NCBI GenBank assembly: GCA_963942565.1
Contig: OZ012698.1
Location: forward strand, 35,649,842-35,713,841
Reading direction: 5' to 3'
Origin: Maea johnstoni
Taxonomy: Eukaryota > Annelida > Polychaeta > Spionida > Magelonidae
DNA length: 64,000 nt
The notes beneath the pieces are model-generated. The model ran no database searches, was not told the DNA's origin, and saw nothing but the letters and a program-made list of their open reading frames with translations. The translations under genes were made by a program, and so were the position numbers. Shown piece by piece: positions 11,583 to 22,446 of this stretch. Each line of letters opens with the position of its first letter. Position 1 is the stretch's first letter.

Positions 11583-11953
11583 AGAAACGTCTGGAGCAAC
11601 CTCGAGAGGTCATGAATTGTTTCGAATATTTTTTTCAAAGTAGTTCACTTCAAGATTATTTTGCACCATATTGAAAACTCAAGGTCAAGGTCAAGGTCAC
11701 TAGTGTTGAGGTGCATTATGGGTAATCCGTTTCACTGACTACACATTGTCAATGTTAAATTCCCTCCTTGACAGTCCTTGAGGCTTAAGCAGCACTTGAA
11801 TAATCCATTTTCCACATTGGCATTGACAGGAGAGAAGAAAAAAACATCCAAGGTCGATCAAGGTCATTTCTGGCAATATTGAATTATGGGATATGTTCAC
11901 TCCTTGTCGAGATATTGGTGTTCTGAAAGTGAGTAGTACTTTCTAAGTTAGAA
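11583..11953. promoter_or_regulatory. possible 5' region of the minus-strand gene
   Basis: This sequence lies immediately upstream of the candidate first exon. It contains AAGGTCAAGGTCAAGGTCAC near 11683, three tandem AGGTCA-type half-sites of the kind bound by nuclear receptors, and a second pair near 11850 (AAGGTCGATCAAGGTCATTT). No TATA box is obvious. The promoter role is inferred only from position and these half-sites. Confidence 0.3.
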
Positions 11954-12150
11954 TTAACCCTCAATTGAACGATACAAAATAATGCAAAAAACCTAAGAAA
12001 TGACTGAAACCCTGGCACATGGGTACTCATCTGAGAGTACTCAGCGAGAGCTATCCAATGAATACCAACATGACAGTGTTAGATGTTTTCTCAAAAATCT
12101 TTGCATTTGTATGCTTTGGATGAAAGTAGCCTCAGCATTGGAAGGGTTTA
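11954..12150 (-). mobile_element. MITE family A copy
   Basis: Reverse orientation: TTAACCCTCAATTGAAC at the left, then ACTGAAACCCTGGCACATGG, ending CAGCATTGGAAGGGTTTA. The left terminus has lost about 15 bp of the usual end. Confidence 0.85.
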
Positions 12151-12192
12151 TTGAATGGGATATTCGTGTTTTCCGAGCTTCTCTGTGAATTG

Positions 12193-12880
12193 ACATGTTG
12201 CAGAATTGGTAGATGGCCATTTCCTGAATATAAAACTGATCCGGATGTGAATATGCTGAATGATCCTTACCCTTATTCTGCTGGTGGCTAATTTGGCCAA
12301 TACAAAATGATGCAAAAAACCTTAAAAAAAATACTGAAACCCTGGCATATGTTGCAGAATTGGTAGATGTTTCCTGAATATAAAATTGATTCTGATGTGA
12401 ATATGCTGAATGATCCTAATATTTTCCATAGCTCATTTATCTGTGTATGCCCCCTATAACAGAAAAACTGACTCCATTCTCAGGTTATTATGAAAAGGAC
12501 ATGTTGCAGAATTGGTAGATGTTTCCTGAATATAAAATTGATTCTGATGTGAATATGCTGAGGGATCCTGATATTTCCAATACTAGTAGCTAATTTATCC
12601 TTGCACGCCCTCCATAACAAACAGACTGACTACATTCTCAGGTTATTATCCACAGAACGTGCTGAAGAATTGGTAGATGTTTCCTGAATATAAAACTGGT
12701 CATGATGTGAATATGCTGAATGATCCAAATATAGACCATAAACAGAAATACTGACTTCATTCTCAGGTTATTATGAAAAGGATGTGTTGCAGAATTGGTA
12801 GATATATATCCTTGTATGCCCTTCATAACAGACAGACTGACTACATTCCCAGATTATAATGAAAAGAACTCAATTTCCAG
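12193..12880. repeat. ~150-bp tandem repeat, 5 copies, with a MITE A fragment
   Basis: Copies begin GTTGCAGAATTGGTAGATG near 12197, 12353, 12503, 12660 and 12786. Each continues into TTTCCTGAATATAAAA and GATGTGAATATGCTGA. Between the first two copies (about 12272-12350) lies a reverse fragment of family A (CTGCTGGTGGCTAATTTGG to CTGAAACCCTGGCATATG) that was not amplified with the rest. Confidence 0.85.
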
Positions 12881-13319
12881 CCACTGTTAATCTAGTCTCT
12901 AGGCCATCTCACAGCATGCATTGTTCACTTGCAAAAAAGAACCCAGAAAAACAGAATTAAAAAATGATAACCACCATCTGTTGCACCATAACAAACCTCA
13001 TATCAAGTTTTCATCATTGTGTTATAGGTTTTACGTAAGTATCGGAAGTTATGTTTGTGTATCTGTTGCCCCATTATCAACCTGGTACTGCATTTATAGC
13101 TTGCTTTATAGGTTTTAGTTGAATATTATAAAGCTTGTTCCTGTATCTGTCACTCCATAACAACCCTAATATCAATTTTGTTTTATCTTGCATTGCTGTT
13201 TTGCAGTAGTTTGAAAAAGTGTGTTCATGTTTAGACTATCTATGTAAAGCATACTGCCGGATGACGAAGACTGATACCAAATTATTATTACCGTATCCAT
13301 GATTAGAGATAGTGCTGAC
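12881..13319. other. unique sequence
   Basis: No gene is recognised. GTTTTATAGGTTTTA-type phrases recur near 13021 and 13100, a weak local duplication. Confidence 0.4.
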
Positions 13320-13840
<521 letters not shown>

Positions 13841-14339
13841 AAAAGTGGGTAAGATTAAAAATTTAGGCCGAACTCTCATGCCTTCATGGAGTGACCATTA
13901 AGTATATCCTTGGTAAGGTCAGCTTTGTCTGCTAGGCCTCAGATGAGATGAATTATATTGAGACAAAGCACCAAGAGGAACTCCGAATACAGAGTACCCC
14001 AATCAAGATTCTTGGCAGGTGCCTTGCACACACGTTTCACAGTCCCTGGCGAAATCACCAAGTAAATTAGGGAAATAAACTGATCGCCACTACTCCTGAT
14101 GCGGAGCCCCGAATTACCACACCTTTGGGCTGGTATCAGTTGCCATGGCGACCGCGGACACCACTCATCCTAGGGTATTATGGGATAGTAATAACTGCGA
14201 TGCCAAGGGTACATATCTGTCGACTTCCCGGTCTCGGGGTGGAGCTCTGGCTTAATCTACCACATGGGAGATAATCCATGCTGATCTCACACGGAAACGC
14301 GGCAATGCGTAACAACCTTAGGGTACCAGAGAGATAATA
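13841..14339. other. unique, more GC-rich sequence
   Basis: Contains CCATGGCGACCGCGGACACC near 14142, in a good initiation context but opening only a short frame. The neighbouring tandem units carry similar CATGGCGAC words, so it is probably a diverged unit of that array. I see no supported gene. Confidence 0.4.
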
Positions 14340-15335
14340 ACGGCGGTGATATCAAAAAGCTGAAACGCAACCATAGGCAATTGTAGCATGGAGATGGCCC
14401 TATCAGGACAATATAACTATAAGGCTACCTACAGACTGCATGCATTAATCTTAATCCCAAAGCGGCGGTGATATCAAAAAGTGGAACGGCATCCCTAGGG
14501 CAATCGTGGCATGGTGTTGGCCTTATCAGGACAACATAACTATGAGGCTACCTACGGAGCTCATCCACTTATCTAAATCCCCTGATTACAGAGGCTTACA
14601 ATAATCCTTATCCCCAAACCACGGTGATATCAAAAATCGAATATGTACCTGTAGGGAAACTGTGGCATGGCGACAGATGGCCCTATCAGGACAATAACAC
14701 TATGAGGCTATTCACAGACTTCACACATTAGATGGATTTACAATAATCCTAATCCCCAAAAGCGGCGATATCAAAATGCTGAAATGTAACCATAGGGCAA
14801 TCGTGGCATGGTGATGGCCTGTTCAGGAAAATAGAACTATGAGGCTACCTACAGACCTCATCCACTAATCCTAATCCACAGAAGCGGCAATATTAAAATG
14901 CTGAAATGTATCATAAGGGCAATAGTGGCATGGTGATGGCCCTATCAGGACAACATAACTGTGAGGCTACCTATAAACTTCATTGTGAGGTTACGCACAT
15001 ACTTCACATATTAATCTTAATCCCCTGACTATATGCTCTTACAATAATCCTAATCTCCAAGCAGTGGCGATATCAAATAGCTGAACCGCATCTTTAAGTG
15101 GCATGGATATAGCCCTTTCAGGACAATAACACTATGAGGCTATCTACAGACTTCACACATTATATGGATTTACAATAATCCTAATCCCCAGAAGCGGGGA
15201 TATCAAAATGCTGAAATGTATCCATAGGGCAATCGGGCCAATAGAACTATGAGGCTACCTACAGACTTCATGCATTAATCTTAATCCCCTGAATACATGG
15301 ACTTGCCAAAATCCTAATCCCCAAGCTTGTCTGGC
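14340..15335. repeat. ~120-180-bp tandem repeat, 7 copies
   Basis: Units start GCGGYGATATCAAAAAGCTG near 14340, 14463, 14622, 14762, 14884, 15065 and 15193. They share GGCAATCGTGGCATGGTGAT, TATCAGGACAATA and TATGAGGCTACCTACAGACT. Length varies because an AATCCTAATCCCC spacer is present or absent. Confidence 0.88.
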
Positions 15336-15730
15336 ATTTATCTCAATTCCCCCTCTAGTGTGGTATTAATCCTAATAATGGCCAATACAGAGCCCAACAA
15401 AAGGACTGTTTTAGAAAAAACCATACAAGTCTTGAAGGCAAACGCTACTAACATATATTTTTTCTTACCCCATGAAATAAATCTTGTAATATAGGGAGCC
15501 CATAAAGCTACCAGAAATGATAAAAAAAACTATTTGAGGCTTTTTCATTATTTTTAATTAAGAACATATCAGATGTGAGTAATCCACAGTGGAAATAATG
15601 ATGGTCCATATGTTAGCATACTTCAGCAAAAGAGTATTAACACACATCAATACTTATTTGCATTGGTTTATTTGTTTGAATGCTTCAGTGCTTAAGTTCT
15701 TAGAAAATATGTTAAACATATTCCCCTGCA
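15336..15730. other. unique AT-rich sequence
   Basis: No gene is supported. A 61-codon frame at 15589-15774 overlaps the SINE tail and looks like chance. Confidence 0.4.
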
Positions 15731-15734
15731 AAAG

Positions 15735-16003
15735 AAGGAAGGAATTGGGTTTTACGTCACTTTTAATAGCTTAGGTCAAATCGTGACAAGATAGAAACCC
15801 GGGACCGGGAAAAGTTCCCTTCTCTTTACAAATCGTTCCGAGGGGTCTTCCAGTTGCAGGAGGGCCATAGACAGCCCTCAACAACGCCGCACATCTATAT
15901 AGCAACCAGGCAAACACGCCCATGGGGATACAGCGGAGACTTGAACCTGCAACCTCATGCTTGGGAGCCAGGCAACGTAACCACTAGACCACGGCAGAGC
16001 CCT
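15735..16003 (-). mobile_element. tRNA-derived SINE
   Basis: On the minus strand the 5' head begins GGGCTCTGCCGTGGTCTAGT and carries an A-box-like TGGTCTAGTGGTTA (15979-15992). A B-box-like GGTTGCAGGTTCAAGTC lies at 15938-15954, the order and spacing of an RNA polymerase III promoter. The head could fold partly as a tRNA. It is followed by a ~170-bp unrelated body ending near AAAGTGACGTAAAACCC, with no poly-A. The body and missing 3' trailer show it is a SINE and not a functional tRNA gene. The family name is unknown to me. Confidence 0.75.
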
Positions 16004-16229
16004 ATATTCTCTTGCATTTGATAATTCTATCATTCAAAGATAAAAAGCCACTGTGAATGTAAACCCCAGGGGGTCAAAAAAAAATCTAAAAATACTTGCA
16101 CTGCAACCGACCCCAGGTGTACCCAACCCTGGCAACAGTTGCTATCTGTACACCCCACAAATTCACAACTCAATTATAGGGAGAACAAAATGGAACAAAT
16201 CTAAATATGCCGTGCAACAGTTTTTTTAG

Positions 16230-16448
16230 CTTCAAATAATGCCTATCAATTTCTAGCAGAAAAACTGCACTTATTTCTTTCAGAAATATTGACAAGCTAC
16301 ATCAATTCCACATCTGGCGGCCATATTGTTTTTGCCCATGATCCCCTACATATGCAGGAACTCTCTAGCAGTGGAGATTAGAATAGACAAAGTTGTCTCC
16401 GTAAAAATGTAATATTTCTCAATAATAGCCATTCAACATGTTTTTACC
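16230..16448. repeat. 219-bp tandem duplication, copy 1
   Basis: Starting at AATAATGCCTATCAATTTCT, this unit matches the sequence from 18461 onward over CTGCACTTATTTC, ATTCCACATCTGGCGGCC and GGAGATTAGAATAG. Removing the transposon between them leaves the two copies 219 bp apart, so this is a tandem duplication into which the transposon landed. Confidence 0.8.
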
Positions 16449-16761
16449 TTAAAGGGGCCCTAAAGGCTCACAAACATATCAGCTTATATGAAAGTAATAC
16501 ACTTCAAGAACAGGATGTTACCATTCTTTTTCTCTCAGTGATCCCGTGAGGGGAGATTTTTGCGTATTGTCATCCTCCTGGACAGCCTCTGCCAGCCACT
16601 GGGTGCGGCCATGTTTTTCAAGTGCTATCAGCTATGACACTAATGGGTGGCAGGGATCACATCCTGTCTCCAAGCTACCTCTGGGCATAGTATCTAACAG
16701 CAGTGCTCCTGGCAAGAGCTCTCTGCACAAGTTGCATAAAAACTTATATCAAACAAGAAAA

Positions 16762-17091
16762 ATGGTGAAATCATGTGCAGCAATTGGCTGTAAAAAAAGA
16801 CACGGTAGTGGAGAAAGCTTTCATAGATTTCCTAGCAGTAAATTCAGACAGAAACAGTGGTTAGCATCCATGAAACTTTTAAACCCACCTGTCCTGAAGT
16901 ATGCATATGTATGTTCAGACCACTTCACTGATGAGGATTATGTCAGGAATCACACACTGCAGTCAGGATTACTTCAGAGTACAGTTAACAAGGTTCTGAA
17001 GAGGGATGCTGTTTTAGAAGGTTTGGGTACTTGTGAAATAGGTGTGCATAATCTCTCACACTTCTTCAAAAAAAGAAACAGTCACAATTGA
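16762..17091 (+). CDS. THAP zinc-finger protein of the transposon
   Basis: This 109-residue ORF begins MVKSCAAIGCKKRHGSGESF. It shows the C2CH layout of a THAP DNA-binding domain: Cys5 and Cys10, Cys51 and His54 in VCSDHF, invariant-type Trp33, and F-H-R-F-P at 20-24. The usual AVPTIF motif near the domain end is replaced by AVLEGL (83-88), so that proline is missing. THAP domains bind DNA and occur in P-element and Kolobok-type transposases as well as host regulators. The upstream in-frame extension to 16546 has no domain and uneven composition, so Met at 16762 is chosen; it begins the domain as THAP proteins usually do. Only ~20 residues follow the domain, so no catalytic region is attached. 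It may be the first exon of a longer spliced product. Confidence 0.75.
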   Translation: MVKSCAAIGCKKRHGSGESFHRFPSSKFRQKQWLASMKLLNPPVLKYAYVCSDHFTDEDYVRNHTLQSGLLQSTVNKVLKRDAVLEGLGTCEIGVHNLSHFFKKRNSHN

Positions 17092-17988
17092 TACACCTTT
17101 TATCATGCTCCAATATGCGACTCCTATTGCATCTAGTCTTACTTTCTTCAAGGATATAATATCTGGTAACCAATTTTCATAAATCTCTTATTTCAAGCAG
17201 AAGTGATCTTGCAATTTATCAATTTCGGGATTTATTTACTTTATTGGTATATATTTACTAGTCTCAACATGATTTACCTTCATTCAGTTGCTCAACGAAT
17301 ATAAGCACAGGTGTATGCATTAAGTGTTTAATATTAAGCCAGCATGAGAAGGGTAAATATCATTCCCTAACTTACAAAATTGAAACAGCTAAGGTTATAG
17401 TCAGTCATGACCCCATTTTCACTGGGAAGAAATACATTTCTAAATAGTACTGCAATATAGAGGAAGGTTGAAATCAAAATATCTCAAATTGCAAATGACC
17501 CTTTCTTTTATTTATGATAGAATAAATGACATTTTCATTTACTCATTACCAACCTTCTCTTAATGACTTATGATTAATAATCATACTCTTCATTATTATG
17601 ATCTGATGTACAGACTTTAGCAACCCTAACAGCTAACTTTCAGGGTGAATGGCAATTTTCATAGGTACCTCAACATGTTTTTTATTAATCCACTGAGAAT
17701 AGACTGTGCAGGATTTTGTTAGTTGTGTTACAACTGAGGTTTTGTCTTATGTCTAGGTCCCTAGGGTAATAACAAAAGTAAGTAAAGGAAAGGGACACAC
17801 AGGGTAATTGACCTTGTCCAATTGTCATTACACATCTAGACCCCATGGGACACAAGGTAGTAAACACAGGAAGTGACTAGCAGTACTGGGAACAGCAATC
17901 ATCTTCATTTCCTTTAGTAATTGTGTACATATTCATGAAGATTATAGAAAAGAAATGTCAAGAATACCTTTGGAAGGGGCCTGATAAT

Positions 17989-18165
17989 TTAAAGAAGGAA
18001 AGAAGTCTGACAGGTGCACCACAACATGCTATTTAAGCGCCGGCCCTCTGTTTCCACATCTTGACCATCAAATTCATCAACACCTTGAACTATGTCCATA
18101 TAATCCACCTGATCACCTTCAGCCACTCTTGGTTCAAAGTCGTAGGGATTTGCATACCTAAACAT
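17989..18165 (-). CDS. P2X7-ballast-like ORF inside the transposon
   Basis: This 58-codon minus-strand ORF opens MFRYANPYDFEP and continues VAEGDQVDYMDIVQGVDEFD, an acidic stretch. It ends GRRLNSMLWCTCQ followed by a short unrelated tail and stop. The order P-Y-x-F-E-P, acidic linker, R-R-x, then W49-C50-T-C52-Q matches the start of the cysteine-rich zinc-binding 'ballast' domain known from the P2X7 receptor C-terminus and from many stand-alone invertebrate proteins. The later part (C-x-x-C, M-P-T, E-C-x-C-C) is absent. Either an intron begins near the WCTC motif (a GTCAGA lies there) or the gene is broken. It converges with the THAP ORF. Identification is by motif memory and is moderate. Confidence 0.5.
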   Translation of the reverse strand: MFRYANPYDFEPRVAEGDQVDYMDIVQGVDEFDGQDVETEGRRLNSMLWCTCQTSFLL

Positions 18166-18459
18166 CTTGAATGTGCTTCAGAGCAGTGAAATATCTACCT
18201 CCAAGACAGAGCTACTGGCTTTATCTAATACACCCACTAAGCTGCTTGCCACCCATTTACATAGACTACAGCAGCATGAGTTGACTCAGATCCAAGATGG
18301 CGGCTGCCCTGCCTCAGTGTAGGTGCTATTCACTAATTGCAATTTGAGATTTCTCTTTGTGTGGAGCTCTAGGGCTTCTCTGTTTATGACAGATGTTGAG
18401 CTATGTTCATGAACTTTCATATAAACCTATGATGTGTTTTTCCCCAAGTTCCCCTTTAA

Positions 18460-18700
18460 AAATAATGCCTATTAATTTCTGGCAGAAAAGCTGCACTTAT
18501 TTCATTCAGAAATATTGACAAGCTACATCGATTCCACATCTGGCGGCCATATTGTTCTTGCCCTGATTCTCTCAGTGGTAATGCCAGATCCCCTACGAAG
18601 GCAGGAACTCTCTATCTTTGGAGATTAGAATAGGTGGAGTTGTCTCAGTACGGAGGAACTCTCTATCTGTGGAGATTAGAATAGTTGTATTCGTCTCAGT
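18460..18700. repeat. 219-bp tandem duplication, copy 2, with partial third unit
   Basis: Resumes directly after the right TTAA with AATAATGCCTATTAATTTCT. Its end (GGAACTCTCTATCT, GGAGATTAGAATAG) is repeated again at about 18650, giving a short extra unit. Confidence 0.8.
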
Positions 18701-18869
18701 ATGTAGTGGCGACGGCGGCTTATCGTGGCTTGTGTTTTGATTTCCCTATCAGCGAGAAAATAGAAATGTCAGTCGGAGATGAGTATCACTTGATTGCCTG
18801 CTCACCCTACATACACACAACAGCCACGGCGGCCTTGGCTTTATCAAACCTCCTCATGAAGCCGCTTTT

Positions 18870-19135
18870 CTAACTCTCCACTTATAACCCATTCATGCCA
18901 GGAACAAAACCAAAAGGATGATATGGAATTTTCATTATATTCACTTTTTTGTCATATAGACTGAAATGTGACAAAAATATGCAAGTGGTGGAGGAAAACT
19001 AGACAACTCTGCTCATAAAGCCTCTTTTCTAACTTTCAACTATTTCCCAGAATTCTACGTGCCAGAAATAAAACCAAGGGTATATTTTGGAATTTTTATT
19101 ATATTCAATTTTTGTCATAATTAGACTGATTTGTG
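18870..19135. repeat. ~150-bp direct duplication
   Basis: CTCATGAAGCCGCTTTTCTAACT to GTCATATAGACTGAAATGTG is repeated as CTCATAAAGCCTCTTTTCTAACT to GTCATAATTAGACTGATTTGTG. Confidence 0.75.
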
Positions 19136-19639
19136 ACTTGCCAGTTGGAAGCGTGCAGGAAAAGAGTGCCTGGCAAAAACCTTACTGTGAGTCACTGGCA
19201 ACTTTCACCTGCTGTGATTCAAACCCGGCTAGTGATTAGAGACAACTCAGAACAGACCAGTGCCTGGTAACTTTCTCACATGCCGTCACTGGGGTTTGTA
19301 TCATGTGCATGTTGACCACAGTTACAAACTGGTGCCAATCAGCTTCCAGCTTTTACATAAAAAGCCTCAGGTCTATATTTTTAGTCACAGTTTTCCCACA
19401 GGTAAAAGTTTGTTAGTCAATATCATCGAACTTGATGACGATCTTTATCACAACTCTCCAGCCTGCCACAGTTGCATTATGGGATTGGAACATGTACTTG
19501 GATCGGCCGACTCAAAGAGGCCTCAAGGGGACTCAATTACTTGAAGCAGGTTGTAACTAGAGGAGGTTTATTGGGGCCTGAGGGGCTCACACAGTCACTG
19601 AATACCAAACAGCTGACTACCAGTCTTCACAGCCGCTAC

Positions 19640-19864
19640 ATAACCCTCTCAATGCTGAGGTCACTTTTATCCATGGCACAATACGGCAAAAATGTTTGAA
19701 AATTATCGAAACTATATCAAGTTGGTATTCATTTGAAAGCTCTTGCCGAGTACTATCAGATGAGTACCAATGTGTCAGGGTTTCAGTTAATTCTATAGCA
19801 CGTTTTCAACATATTCTTTTGACCAAATTAGTCACCTGCAGCAAAATGCATAACATAGGGTTAA
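19640..19864 (+). mobile_element. MITE family A copy
   Basis: It starts ATAACCCTCTCAATGCTGAG and ends AACATAGGGTTAA. The hairpin region is intact, with a few extra bases near the right end. Confidence 0.85.
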
Positions 19865-19902
19865 TGCTAGGCCCATGAAACCCACAAAATTGAGCAGGCC
19901 GC

Positions 19903-20300
19903 AATGGGGGTAATAATATGGGCTATTTACTACTGTAACACTCAGTAAGAATTTGATTATAGGCTTGAATCACCTTCTATCACATTAGGTTGTACTGGGA
20001 GGAAACTCTACCATGGGATTTAGTGAGTGATCCATCGTTGTGAATATATTTTCTCTAACATACATTTACTACCATGATCATATTATGATGAGTATATTAG
20101 AAGATTCTATATATCCCCACCACCTATCAACAGCCACAGGAACTAACACCTAGACAATGGGGGTAAGAATTCGATTATAGGCTTGAATCACCTTCTATTA
20201 CATTAGGTTGTACTGGGGGGGGGGGGGGGGGGGGCTCTTACATGGGATGACTACAGTAGAAGATTCTATATATCAGAGAGTTAGCCATAGCGCCATCTAC
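19903..20300. repeat. ~215-bp direct duplication with a 20-G run
   Basis: GATTATAGGCTTGAATCACC and TTAGGTTGTACTGGG occur in both halves (near 19953 and 20172). In the second half GGGAGGAAACTC has become a run of 20 G at 20215-20234. Confidence 0.8.
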
Positions 20301-20789
20301 CACCAGCCAGAGAAACTAACACCTATATGTTAAGCATAAGATAGAGACCTGAACAGAGAAAAGAGAAAGCATTATCTAATGAAAACTTAGGATCCTTGCT
20401 ATAAGTAACTGAGATATAGCATTCAGAAGCTTATAAGCAAACAAATATGTACACGAATCTTATTTTCCGAAAGGTCAAGCGGTTAATGGCAAGTTGGTGT
20501 TTAAGGTCTTACGATGCCCTACACCGGTGACACCTATTGAGTACTGGACAAACTAAAATAGTTTACCTGACACCACTGCCAATTTTGAAATGAAATCGGT
20601 ACAAAAAAGATTTTTATTAAATATGCACCATTTTGACTATACCTGCCTTTTCAAAATAATATTCTAAGAGAACGTTTTAAAAATTGAATGGTAGCTAGTC
20701 TACATCTAGACAGCTGCCACATGGTGGCTATAATCCAATTAAGATTGTCAATTATTTAACTAACCGCTCCCCCCCTCATCAATCTCGCG

Positions 20790-21520
20790 TAAGACAGATT
20801 GAGTCATTCACCCTCCAAGTACTCCAACCGCCACACACAAAACTCCAGGTTCAACCCTTCCAATGCTGGGGCTACTTTCGTCCTAAGCGCAAGGATGCAA
20901 AGATTTTTGAAAAACATCTAAACCCTGTCATGTTGGTATTCATTGGATAGCTCTTGCTGAGTACTCTCAGATGAGTACCCATTTGCCAGGGTTTCAGTCA
21001 TTTTTCAGGTTTTTTGCATCATTTTGTATTGGGCAAATTAGCCACCAGAAGCATAAGGGTTAAAGATGATGCCATGAAGCTCTTGACCGAAAGTTGTGTG
21101 TCGTTTCCTAGGAAACCAACCTCTTTTTGATTATTTTTTGAATTATCACCCTGGTTTTCCAGATATCCTCAAAGCTGACAGAACCTGGTCAAACCTCCAT
21201 CCTTTTTAGCATGAGTGGGTTAACGTCAATATTTCATTTCTGGCATGTTTCCATCAAGGATTCACCCTCGAAGTACTCCACCGGCAACACACAAAAACTC
21301 CAGGACTATAGACAATGCCACGAAACTCTTGACAAAAACTGCAAAGTTGTGTGAGGTTTTCCAAGGAAACCATAATTACTTTTGATCATTTTTCGAATTA
21401 TCGCCATGGTTTGCGAGATACCCTCAATGCAGAGAGATGAATTCTATATCCTTTTTAGCATGAATGGGTTAACGCCGACATTTCATTTATTTCTGGCGTG
21501 TTTCCATCAAGGTTTGCAAA
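20790..21520. repeat. large direct duplication, one copy split by MITE A
   Basis: GTACTCCAACCGCCACACAC...ATCAAGG (20818-21250) is repeated as GTACTCCACCGGCAACACAC...ATCAAGG (21273-21515). The first copy contains the family A element at 20850-21063; the second reads straight through CCAGGACTATAGACAATGCC, an empty site. Confidence 0.8.
20850..21063 (+). mobile_element. MITE family A copy with visible empty site
   Basis: Starts TTCAACCCTTCCAATGCTGG and ends AGAAGCATAAGGGTTAA. It is nearly full length and close to consensus inside. Confidence 0.92.
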
Positions 21521-21677
21521 TAACAAGATAAGATTAAATAACTGCCGCAAATTACTCAAACTGCCTAAATGAATATTCAATCCAGAAATCCGAGCCAAAT
21601 CTGATTACTTCTGATATCATATTTTCATGAATTTTCCATATTCATTTCTTGGTCTGCTATCTTGTTTCTTCTCGATC

Positions 21678-21893
21678 TGTTAACCCAGTAATCCTCAAAA
21701 TGGCTAAAAAGTAGCCTGGTAATTTTCATAGAATCTTTTAAGTGAAAGGATAGTTGGAAAAAATATTTGAAGGAGAAATGTTAATTAGAACATAACCTAC
21801 AAACCTCCTTCAAATATTTTGTAAAATCATTGTCAATTCCAATGTAATTGCTAAAAGTATCATAGATGCAGATGACAAATTCCAGAGAGACTC
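21678..21893 (+). mobile_element. MITE family B copy
   Basis: Starts TTAACCCAGTAATCCTCAAA, has the central palindrome and ATCATAGATGCAGATGACA. Its last ~15 bp are replaced by the start of the following family A copy. Confidence 0.82.
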
Positions 21894-22092
21894 TTCACTC
21901 TTCCAATGCTGAGGCTTCTTTCATACAAAGCAAAAGGACGCAAAGATTATTGAAAACCATCCAAACCCTGTCATGTTTGTATTCATTGGATAGGTCTTGT
22001 CGAGTTCTCTCAGATGTGCCAGGGTTACTGGTTTCAGGTTTTTTGCATCATTTTGTATTTGAAAAATTTGCCATCAGCAGCATAAGGATTAA
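21894..22092 (+). mobile_element. MITE family A copy, internally shortened
   Basis: Starts CACTCTTCCAATGCTGAGGC and ends CAGCAGCATAAGGATTAA. About 15 bp around GAGTACCCATG is missing from the right hairpin arm. Confidence 0.85.
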
Positions 22093-22256
22093 GAGGCCAT
22101 AGAGCCACTTAGCCTATTGAAGGCTGTCATTGTGACTCAGAAAGACACTGTACGGGTCAGCAGCATAAGGGTTAGGCATTTATGGGTAAAGTAGTAAGGT
22201 GGTGAAGGAGTAGATAATGTAGGTAACACAGCATATGCCCATTATCTCTCAAGCAG

Positions 22257-22325
22257 TTCAAGAAGCGGCTGTTACGGACAGCTCGGGCAGACCCTGATTT
22301 CCCCGTAGGATCAGCAACCTATTGA
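22257..22325 (+). CDS. weak candidate last exon
   Basis: After an acceptor-like CCATTATCTCTCAAGCAG, an open stretch reads FKKRLLRTARADPDFPVGSA then TY and a stop. It is basic then polar, like a C-terminal tail, with moderately GC-rich third positions. No partner exon was found and the protein is not recognised. A minus-strand frame over the same DNA is also open, so this may be chance. Confidence 0.2.
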   Translation, partial: FKKRLLRTARADPDFPVGSATY

Positions 22326-22446
22326 TCTCTCCATCACCGCCACTGGCGGCTGATGAGCTACTGTGGAGGTGTGCCCGTGCACGGTAAACTTGACGCCCGT
22401 AAATCGGTGGGAGTATTTTTGCAACTGCAGTTATTGACCCTTTCAT

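Larger units (their letters stand above)
16453..18455. mobile_element. TTAA-flanked DNA transposon, Kolobok-like
   Basis: The left side reads TTAA (16449-16452) then AGGGGCCCTAAAGG; the right side reads AAGTTCCCCT then TTAA (18456-18459). The perfect core inverted end is AGGGG. Weaker inverted similarity continues inward: TTATATGAAAGT occurs at both ends, as do GGCCATGT / GCCGCCAT and ATGGGTGGCA. The 4-bp TTAA duplication plus a THAP ORF fits the Kolobok superfamily better than P elements (8-bp duplication) or piggyBac (no THAP). The element holds a plus-strand THAP ORF and a minus-strand ballast-like ORF but no long transposase frame, so it is probably non-autonomous or partly decayed. Its insertion site is confirmed by the tandem copy without it. 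Confidence 0.75.

Noticed and set aside
14142-14180. ATG in a strong initiation context (CCATGGCGACCGCGG)
   Set aside because: Short frame, no clear donor, and similar words occur in neighbouring tandem units.
15930-16003. Functional tRNA gene on the minus strand
   Set aside because: A and B boxes are present but the acceptor stem does not close and a SINE body follows.
16546-16761. 72-codon in-frame extension upstream of the THAP Met
   Set aside because: No domain; overlaps the transposon's subterminal inverted region; THAP domains normally start at the N-terminus.
19190-19240. B-box-like GATTCAAACCCGG
   Set aside because: No matching A box at the right distance; similar phrases at 45755 belong to a dispersed repeat.
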